Shown here in pieces: positions 52,019 to 60,207 of a stretch of 64,000 nucleotides of DNA. The notes below the pieces were generated by a model. That model was given only the letters and a program-made list of their open reading frames with translations, searched no databases and was not told the DNA's origin. The position numbers and the translations under genes are program-made. The DNA comes from Notamacropus eugenii (Eukaryota > Chordata > Mammalia > Diprotodontia > Macropodidae): NCBI RefSeq assembly GCF_028372415.1, contig NC_092877.1:386929342-386993341 (forward strand). The letters are read 5' to 3'. Every line of letters starts with the position of its first letter. Within the stretch, counting starts at the first letter, position 1.

Positions 52019-55000
52019 AGCTACTAGAAGAAGTTTGAGGCCTGACTTTGCGGGAGCTTCTTGGAACGATGCTGCCTGCCAGGGTCTCCAGGTCTCTGGC
52101 CAGGCTTGCCAGGAAATCCCTTGGCCTCCTAAATGTTCAGAACACCAAGAGGTAAGGAAGCAAGAGGGTTGAAGGACTAAAGCTTTAGCAGGAAGGTGCC
52201 TGGGGTGGGGGAGCGGCTCCAGGTCTGGGGGAGCTGGTCTGAGCTCCTTTATCCACACCCCACCCCACCCTGTCCCTCCTAACCAAGGACGCTGCTGGTG
52301 TCCTGCCCTGGTCAGGCCCCGTGAATGGATGTGGCCTAACACAGACCTGACTTAGCCCCTGTCTGAAGGCATGGTGGAGGCATGGAAATATCCCGGGGGC
52401 TGCTCTACCCAAGGACATAATCATGTGGAGGCACTGAGAGATTTCTGGGACCTTAGGGGCACCAGGCCCCAGGATGAACTTTGACCCTACGCATCCTTGG
52501 GCACACCCCCTGTCTCTGGATCTCCCTCCTCAGAATTTATACAGCGTAACAACCCTTCAAGGGAAGTGCTATTATTATCCTCCTTTGGCAGTTAAGGAAA
52601 CTGAGGCAGGCAGAGGTGAAGAGACTTGCCTAAGGTCACACAGCTAGTAAGCTAAGGTCACAGAAACAGTAAAGGGCTGTCTGTGACTGGATCTGAATTC
52701 AGGTCTTCCTAACTTTAGCACTTTTCATCTTCAGAGGCAGGATTAGAAGCCAGGTCCCCAGAGGATCCTGTATGTACAGTCAGGTGGCCAGACAGCAGCT
52801 GATGGGATTAAACTGGGCCTGGGCCACGTCTGAAAGCTGAGGTTTTGTTAAGAAAATACCAGGATGAGGGAGGTGACTATTCTCTGTCCCCTGCCCTGGT
52901 CAGACCCCATGAGGAACGTTGTGCTTGGTCCAGGGAAGGACAAGCTGGGAAGAGTCCAGAAGAGAGGGGGAGGACCTTGGGGCCTGACCACCTGGGGCTG
53001 ACTGAGGGGCCTGAGGAGAGAAAACACCTCTATGAGTCACTCAGAACCCAGCTTTTGGGATCATTTACATCTGATTGAGGCCCTGGGGGAGTCATCAGCC
53101 ACAGTGGACTTGGTGGGCACAGTCCTGCGTGGAGTGTCCTCCAGGACCACCTGCCCAGGGCCTTCAGCTTTGGGTCTGCTCTCTGTTCCTGTCTGCTTGC
53201 CCTCTGAGCTCCAGGCCATGTGCAAATCACTAAGGGAGAGGCTTAGGCCAGGTTCCAGCTAAGCTGTCCCAGTATCCAGGGCCCTGCCCTCTGCCCCCTT
53301 CACTGCTACGTCCTTCCTTGCAGGCCTAGTCAAGAGCTCTCCCAGCCGCACTCCACCACGGCTGATCCAAAGACCTTTGGGATCCAAGAGCAAAAGGTAA
53401 GCAGAGCCCCAAACCACACTCTTTCTGGGAAGATGGTGCCCAACTATTCCAGGACTTCAGCTGGGGGGAGGGGGAAAAAGGGTTAGGAACCCCCTGAGCA
53501 GAATTCTCAGCCTTGGTGATGATTCTGGTATCAGGGCCTTGATTTGCATCATGATGTCCCAAGATGCCTTTGGAGGAGGAACCGGGGGAGCAACCATTTC
53601 CTAGATTCTAATGAGGACCCTCTGATTTCTTCCTGAAACCGGGGTCTGAGGAGGGAGCATGGTCAGCAAGAGAACCCCATAAATATAGACAACCATCTTG
53701 TCACAGGCTCCTCTCAGGCAGCTAGCTGATGAGCATTTGTTAAATAGCTACGGTGTACACTGGCTGAGGTCAGCTGCTGGTCAGCGTTGGAGTCAGGATC
53801 AGCACCCATCCCTGAACTCTGGTCCCCTCTGGGATGCAGGCTCAGGCTCCCTGTCTTTTCTCTTGGAGACTTGAGCCCCCTTCGGTGCTGATCACTCAGT
53901 TTCCTGCAGAGTCGGCAGTGTCCCTGGGGTTCCTCCCTGTCCCCTTCCCCGCCCTTTGGGATGCCAGGGTCTCAGAGTATGTTCATTAATAGGCCTCCCT
54001 GGGTCATGTACTTGTACCTCCCTCACAGTTCCACAATAAGGCTGTGCTAGTCACTGGCTGTGACTCGGGCTTTGGTCTCTCCATCGCCAAACATCTGCAT
54101 TCCCAGGGCTTCCAGGTGTTTGCCGGTTGCCTTCTCAAGGTAGGGAAGGGCCACCTGACAGATCCTGGTGGGCAGCCCCGCCCATGGGTCCCTCCTGTAT
54201 GTTCCCCACCTTTCCTGGCCCCTCTCCATCTCTGCACATCAATCCCAGACTCCACATCTCCATGATCTCCCAGGCTGGCTGACTGTTGGTCAAGTGGCTA
54301 GTCAGGATGAGGAGTGGAAGGGGCCTCAGAGACCCAAATCCCCTACTTTACAGATGAGGAAACTGAGAAAAAGGCCTTGCCTAGAGCCAGGATTCAAACT
54401 TGGGTTCTGTTATTCCAAATCCTGAGGTCTTCCCACAGACGTGTGCTAATAGCTGGAAGCCCATGTTCTTGTAGCCTCAGCTTTACAGAAACATGTGCCT
54501 TGGCCCCCTTTGTGTGTACACCCCTAGCAGATGTCTGGGGCACCAAGAAATTTCACTAGAGGAGGTAGGAGCTTGTGGACTGGGCTGTTTGAAGGAAAGG
54601 AACAACATGGGTCTTGTGCCGGGAAGACACTGATTGACCGTGGCCCCACTCCCTGGCCTCTCTCTTTGGGCCAGGGCCTCCAATGGGGCTCTAGGTCTCC
54701 TTCTTGCCCATTTCCAGCCAGGGGCTCCTTCCCTCCCTCTCCTTCCCCTACCATGCTTCCTTTGGGGTCTCTGCTCGGGCTGCTGAGGTTGGCAGTGTCC
54801 CAGCCTGAGTTCATTCCCCCTGGAGGGAGGTCTTCTCTTGGTCTCTTTCTTCTTCTCCACTCTTTCCTGGCCCTTTTCTGCCCTGCCCCCTGCTAGCTCT
54901 AGGTGGCATCACTTCAGAAGAGGGACCCCTAGCCTGGTGGCCAGAGGCTGAGCCACTATCTCCTATTTCCATTAGGTTTACATTCAGGCTAAGCCACTTT

Positions 55001-58000
55001 GGCTGGTCCTTTCCAGAGAAGTGATTGTTCTCCTTGGAAGGGAACAGAGATCCAAGGGAAAGTTCTGCTGTTTCACCATCATGCTTTGGAGCTGGAAGGG
55101 GCCTAGAGGCTGCTCAGTCTAAACTCCACATTTTACAGATAAAGAAGCTGAGGCATTCTTGGGAACTGGTCTTTGGGGTCCCCCTCCTTGGAGGGCTCCT
55201 GAAAGTCTGGGTGGCCTCCCAGGGGGACATTGCAGTGGAATTCCAATGGTCCCCGAGTTCTCTCTCAGTTCCCAAGTATGGTGAGGACTGGATTGGATCT
55301 GGGGGATTTTCCCCTGAGGGAACCCTTCCCCTTCTGAGCCCTAGGATGTTTCTGGGAGTCCCTGTTGCAGGCCCTGCACTGTGCACTGTCGTCTCAGCTG
55401 GGTTTCAAGGGTCCAGAGGACAGTCTTAACCCAAGGCTCTGGTGTGTGTGTGTGTGTGCATGTGTGTGTGCATGTGCGTGCATGTGTGTGCCTAGGATAA
55501 GGGAGAAGCAGGTGCAGAAGAGCTGGATGCCATGAATTGTAACCGAATGAAGACTGTCCAGCTTGATGTCTGCAGTTGTACTGAGGTGGACAGGGCCGTA
55601 GAGGTCATCCAGGAGAGCCTGAAGAAACCCAAGAAAGGTAGAGTGGTATCCCAAGGACCAAGGATTTCCTGAAGTGATAGATCGGAAATAAAGCAGCACA
55701 TCCCCACCCCTGCCCATTTGACCCCCTCCACCGAAAGAGCCCAAGAGGGGCTGTCAGGGGAGAGAACAGTGGGCTGAGGAGAGGCCCTAAGGCCCAAAGC
55801 AGGGGCTGGGCCTCAGTCACTAACCCAGGAGGCCAACAGTTGTCTCCTTCCCCTCCCAAGATCAACTTGTATTTAGGACTTTTTTTGAACATCTGAATTG
55901 TTTCCAACCCATCCCACCCTCATCCAGAATAATAACATTGCCTTTCCTTATCTGTGCACATGTTGGCAAACTCTAGCATCCACCACAATGCTTGGCATAT
56001 AGTAGGTGCCAAATAAATGGGTATTGGATTGAATGGGATTGGTAGGAGAAAGAGGTTCATGGGAAGGGGAGTGGGGGGTTTGAAAACACCATTCAGAAAG
56101 GGTTTTTGCTAAAAAGAATGTATCGGAATATGGATGCATCAGAAGCTCTTAATAATACTTGTTGACTGACTGACAAAACTTTACAGAAAAGTGCAAAATC
56201 AAGTCTGTTCATGGGGGAAAAATCTGAACGTAGGACTTGAATGCCCAGAAGACATACTGTCATGTCTGAGAAAATAGCCCTGGCATTTGTAGATGGAAGC
56301 TTGGTCTTTAATTGCAAAAATAAATAAATGCAAAATTGCAAAAGCTTGAAAACCCCAGGAGATGAGGGGGGAGCTGCTCACCCAAAGGTCAAGGTCAGCC
56401 CGTACCCAAGGGCGGCAGGTGCGGGGCCTCTCTGTCTTCCTCCAGTGCAGAGATTCTCTGACTCTTAAAGGCTTTCCAGGCACACTAAGTCCTAGCTGCA
56501 GGGACCTGGAGAGCCATGTGCAAGGGGGGCTACCGTGATTCACAGAGACCACTTACCTGAGCTGTGGAGAAGACATCCCCAGAGAAGAAAGAATGGGTGA
56601 CCCAGAGGTCATGCTTGGGATGGTCCAAAACCAAGACAGCAGTCTCTCTTTCCATCTCTGTCTCTCTCCTACTCTTTTCTCTGTCTGTGTCTCTCTCTTC
56701 ATTCTCGTTCCTTCCTCCCTCGTCTCTTCTCTCTTCCCCTCTCCTTCATCACGTAGAGAGACAGAGAGACAGAGATAAACAGACAGACATAGATGGAGAG
56801 GGATGGGTGTTTTAAGGAAAAGAAAGTCCAGATGTCCTCAGCCTCTAAGGATCATGTGTGGTGGGATTTTTGAGATAAAAGCAACATCTTGGGGGTGCCA
56901 GGCCTGTCTGCCCAGCTTCCCCTCTTCATGAGGTTTTCCCTTCATGCCTGCCTTTACATTGTGCGCTAGACAGAGATCATTGTCTAGAGAGCCACTCGCT
57001 GCCACCAAGGACCTGGTGACCTTGGGAGAGTTTTCGGCATCCTAAGCCTCAGTTTTCCCTCAGTATGACCTCTGAGGTCCCAGCCAGTTCTAGAGCTCTG
57101 ATCCCATGACCAGCCTTTGGGGGGCGCTGTCCTCCAAGCCATCCTAGTACCCAGAGAAGCCTGCCACAGGTGAGGCATGATGAGGCTGGGCAAGGAGAGA
57201 GCCCCTTCCCCAGAGAATGTGAACAGGTAGCAGTGGTGTTAGGGGCCGGGTGCTGGGGGATCCCGACAACAGCTGCCATTTGTGGAGTTTAATAGAAACC
57301 GAGGGCTGGAGTTAAAGTACCTGTATTCAGATCCTGCCTGTGACGCTTGTAACCTTGGGCAGGTCCCTTCCCTGTGTGAGAGGAGGCTGCCTAAGACTCG
57401 ACAACCTTCGAGCGACACAGCAATGATTAGTTTAGCTCCCTCAAGCCTCCTAACTATCCCCCTATAGACTAGAGGGGTTATGGCTCTGGTTTTACAGGTA
57501 AGGAGGCTGAGGCAGAACCAGGTGGCCACTGGCCCAGCATCCCATAGCTAGTAAAGGTCAGAGGCAGGGTTCAAACCTGACCTCTCCCACCTCAGAGGGA
57601 AGGGCTGAGCCAAGATATAATCACTTAGCAATTATCACATGCCTAGGACGTGCCAGACCCTTTGGGGGCCAATATAAGGACTGTGCAGGTGAGGATGTTG
57701 GGGAGAGCAGCCCCTTGCAGAGACACTGAAGTGGGAGAGGGGATCTGGAAATCGCAAGTGCCTTGTTTGGCTGGCACTGTGAGATGTGAGGCCAGAGGAG
57801 GGGACACTGGTCTACAGCTCCAGCCTTTGGGTGGAGAGGCTCATTCAGTGTGACCTTGGCCCCTCTTCCCAGACTACTCCATTGTGGCTCTGGAGCCCCT
57901 CCCTGCTACCCCACAGTCTTAGACAGAGCTGTGTCTGAAGCCCCGCTGGTATGACTGCCTCCTTTGTCACACAGTAGCTCCCCCTCTGCCCCACCCCAGG

Positions 58001-59505
58001 AGCAGGAACACCATTTACTCTTCCTTGGGGGTGAGTAGTGACCAGACTCATTGACTGTGGGCGTGCCACACCAGCATCTCTGACCCTGCTGGGAACCTCT
58101 GGCCACAGGGCTGGAGGATCTCAGTGGAGTAAGATTTCACGTCAGCATCTCAGGAAAAAGATGCTGCCTGAGCCAGGCATTCGAAGGCCGCCCAGGGAAG
58201 CTAGCCATGAGCTCTGCAGGCCTTGCCTGCTTCCTAGGCAGGGCTGGACTCTCCCCTCACCGGGAAGGAGGCCAAAGGGACATTGTATTGGCTGGCTCAG
58301 GCAGCTGGGCTGGGGTGGGGTCAGGCATGGCAGGGGGCACCTCTCCAATGTGGGGAGGAACAGAGAAATGCCCTTTCCTCCAGACCCTTGGAGTTGGAGA
58401 GAAGATTCCACCTACCCTTTGGCGCTTAGTGATTTCCTTTTCCTAATGAATGCCCTTAATTCTCCTTCAGTGAAGAAACAGGAACCAAAAGGCAGCAGAG
58501 GAAGATTTAATTTGGGGAGCAGGAAAGGCAGGCAGCTTGAGACAATTGGCTCTATTTACCCAAGTGTTCTCTGAGTAACCCCCAAAGGAAAGGCAGGCTA
58601 GAGCCGTGTGTGTGTGCGTGTGCGTGTGCGTGTGTGCGTGTGTGTGTGTGCGTGTGTGCGTGTGTGCGTGTGAATGCACAGGTGACCTCTGGTGGGCCAG
58701 CCAGCACATACATATGCACATGTGCGCACACACACACTCACTCACTCACACTGTCTCGAGCTCACACACACTCATACTCACACACACTCACATATTCACA
58801 CACACTCACACACACATTCGCACTCACACACACTTGTACTCATTCACTCTTATATTTGTGCACACACACACTCTCGCACTCACACACGCTCGTACTCACA
58901 CATACTCTTTCATACACACTCATATATCCACACACACTAGCAACTCACACACAGCTTTGCCCACCCTGCCTAGAATGCCCCACCTTCTCCCCCCTGCCTT
59001 TCAGCTTTCTTCCCGATGAAGCTCAGAGGTCCCCTCCACTGGGAGGCCTCTGCTGCCTCCCTAACCCCACTTCTTGGTACATCAGTTAGATCTGCTTTCA
59101 TGAGTCTCCACCTATAGATGTCAGCATTGAGGGAAAGTTCTCTCCTCTAGTGCCACGCTGGTGCCTGGCACACAGTGGGTGCTCTTTAAATGGGTGCAGA
59201 TGGGTTAGAAGTGTTTCTTTTGGGGTGTTGCCAAAGGTCCCTGGGAGGTGTGACTTGAGGGCCAGAGGACCCTGGGCCAAGGGCAGGCAGGAGGTGAGGG
59301 CCCCAGCTCTGTACACATAGAGGTTGTTCCTTTGTCCCCTGAATCATTCCAGGGCTGTGGGGACTGGTGAACAATGCAGGCATCTCTACCTTTGGCGAGG
59401 TGGAGTTCACCAGCATGGAAACCTACAAGGAGGTTGCCGAAGTGAACTTGTGGGGAACAATCCGGACAACCAAGGCTTTCCTCCCACTCCTGCGAAGGGC
59501 CAGAG
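52019..59505 (+). CDS. BDH1: D-beta-hydroxybutyrate dehydrogenase, mitochondrial (5' half; exons to residue 187)
   Basis: Short-chain dehydrogenase of the mitochondrial inner membrane that interconverts acetoacetate and D-3-hydroxybutyrate with NAD. Five coding exons (52069-52151, 53324-53396, 54029-54139, 55496-55637, 59353-59505) join in phase to 187 residues plus one base. Residues 1-50 form a basic presequence ([20 protein letters not shown]; human [20 protein letters not shown]). The NAD site TGCDSGFG is at 61-68, and the NNAG motif at 143-146 in [16 protein letters not shown], identical to human. By eye about 70% identical to human BDH1 over the mature part. The YxxxK catalytic pair and C-terminus (about 156 residues) lie past the window. 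A 1:1 orthologue is likely; a close paralogue is not excluded. Confidence 0.92.
52069..52151 (+). CDS. BDH1: BDH1 exon with start codon
   Basis: Residues 1-27. The acceptor is at 52018 (TTCCAG), or two bases on (CCAGAG), a tandem acceptor. The ATG (AACGATGC) is 50 nt into the exon. Donor GTAAGG. Confidence 0.88.
52152..53323. other. BDH1 intron with a SINE
   Basis: About 52535-52730 is a tRNA-type SINE (GACTTGCCTAAGGTCACACA). The rest is unassigned GC-rich sequence. Confidence 0.5.
53324..53396 (+). CDS. BDH1: BDH1 second coding exon
   Basis: Residues 28-52 ([20 protein letters not shown]), end of the presequence. Diverged from human, as presequences are. Acceptor TTGCAG, donor GTAAGC. Phases fit both neighbours. 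Confidence 0.8.
54029..54139 (+). CDS. BDH1: BDH1 third coding exon (NAD-binding turn)
   Basis: Residues 53-89. [20 protein letters not shown] then [14 protein letters not shown]; human [20 protein letters not shown]. Rossmann glycine motif. Confidence 0.95.
54320..55160. repeat. MIR3-like fragments in a BDH1 intron
   Basis: About 54320-54425 (CTTTACAGATGAGGAAACTG) and 55085-55160 (TTTTACAGATAAAGAAGCTG). The part between shows no repeat I can name. Confidence 0.5.
55441..55490. repeat. (TG)n tract touching the BDH1 exon 55496 acceptor
   Basis: TG and CATG steps run to within five bases of the acceptor CCTAG, replacing the usual pyrimidine tract. Confidence 0.9.
55496..55637 (+). CDS. BDH1: BDH1 fourth coding exon
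   Basis: Residues 90-136. [20 protein letters not shown]; human [20 protein letters not shown]. The acceptor follows a TG repeat with no normal pyrimidine tract. Confidence 0.94.
55638..56620. other. BDH1 intron, L2 tail and unassigned sequence
   Basis: About 55940-56045 is an L2 tail (GGCATATAGTAGGTGCCAAA). About 56090-56350 is A/T-rich and not recognised. No exon. Confidence 0.4.
56640..56790. repeat. CT tract facing a GA tract (inverted simple repeat)
   Basis: A CTCTGTCTCTCTC block at 56650-56750 is followed by GAGAGACAGAGAGACAGAGA at about 56756-56776, its near complement, so the region can fold back. Confidence 0.7.
57270..57690. repeat. MIR-type fragments in a BDH1 intron
   Basis: About 57280-57380 is a MIR (CAGATCCTGCCTGTGACGCT). 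About 57470-57600 is MIR3-like (TTTTACAGGTAAGGAGGCTG). About 57610-57690 is a SINE start. Confidence 0.5.
58603..58952. repeat. (TG)n block facing a (CA)n block
   Basis: TG/CG steps at 58603-58672, then a CACACACTCACA-rich block at 58716-58952. Together an inverted repeat with a 45-base spacer. Confidence 0.85.
58960..59215 (+). mobile_element. L2 LINE fragment
   Basis: CTGCCTAGAATGCCCCACCT to GCCTGGCACACAGTGGGTGC, the L2 3' order. It ends about 140 nt before the BDH1 exon at 59353. Confidence 0.6.
59353..59505 (+). CDS. BDH1: BDH1 fifth coding exon (NNAG motif)
   Basis: Residues 137-187. [20 protein letters not shown] and [20 protein letters not shown] match human BDH1 nearly base-for-residue. 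Donor GTAAGC. The next exon (human GRVVNISS) is not in the window. Confidence 0.95.
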
Positions 59506-59523
59506 GTAAGCATGGCCTCTTCC

Positions 59524-59690
59524 CAGTAAGCAGGTACCCAGTCAGCGGGCACCTGGTCAGTGGCCACTTAATCAGTGGGCACTTGATCAGTGGGTACCCT
59601 ATCAGTGCATATCTGATCAGCAGGCACCTGGTCAGCAGGCACCCTATCAGCGGGCACTCGATCAGTGGGTACCCAATCAGTGGGCACCAC
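59524..59690 (+). repeat. 15-bp minisatellite after BDH1 exon 59353
   Basis: About eleven diverged copies of a 15-bp unit of the form TCAGTGGGCACCTGA begin 18 nt past the donor. The unit is five codons long and free of stops in the BDH1 frame. Confidence 0.85.
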
Positions 59691-60207
59691 AGAGGTGTGT
59701 CTCCCTGGCCCCCTCGCACTCAGACCCAGGAGAGTTGAGATTGCCACCCAAAAACCAGCAGCCTCACCTCAGAAGAGGAAGTGAGCTGCTCAGGGAAGAA
59801 GTAGGTGAGGGCATTTGAAACCAAGCCCTGTGATTGCACAACTGGGATCTTTGCATTGTAAACAGCTCCTCTATAGAAGAGGAGATGGACAGTGCCTGGG
59901 GGGCAGGGTCATTGAGAAGTTAGGAGAATGCCAAGATGACTCACTTGGTATCTGCCCCAGGGACCTCAGAGACCACCAGATATAGAGAGACAATCCACCA
60001 ACATGCTGCTGACCTCAGAGCCCAGGTCTGACTGGCCCCCCTGCTCCCCACTGCCTCTAGGAACCAATTCTGTCTAGTCAGGCTCCTCCCTGTCCTTCCA
60101 GACTGACCCCTCATGGCTGCCTTCATGCATCATCCTAGGCATTCTCTCAGCTGGTAGTACTCACTGTTGGTTCCAGGGGTCCCCAAAGTCTGGATGGGGC
60201 TGTAACT
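59691..60207. other. BDH1 intron, nothing firm
   Basis: MIR-like and L2-like scraps may be present (for instance CCTCTAGGAACCAATTCTGT), but I could not place them. No exon. Confidence 0.3.

Noticed and set aside
58606-59089. Cys/Val- and His/Thr-rich open frames
   Set aside because: Translations of TG and CA simple repeats, not proteins.
59524-59690. CRISPR-like array of spaced repeats
   Set aside because: The 15-bp units are directly tandem with no spacers, in a mammalian intron, so it is a minisatellite.
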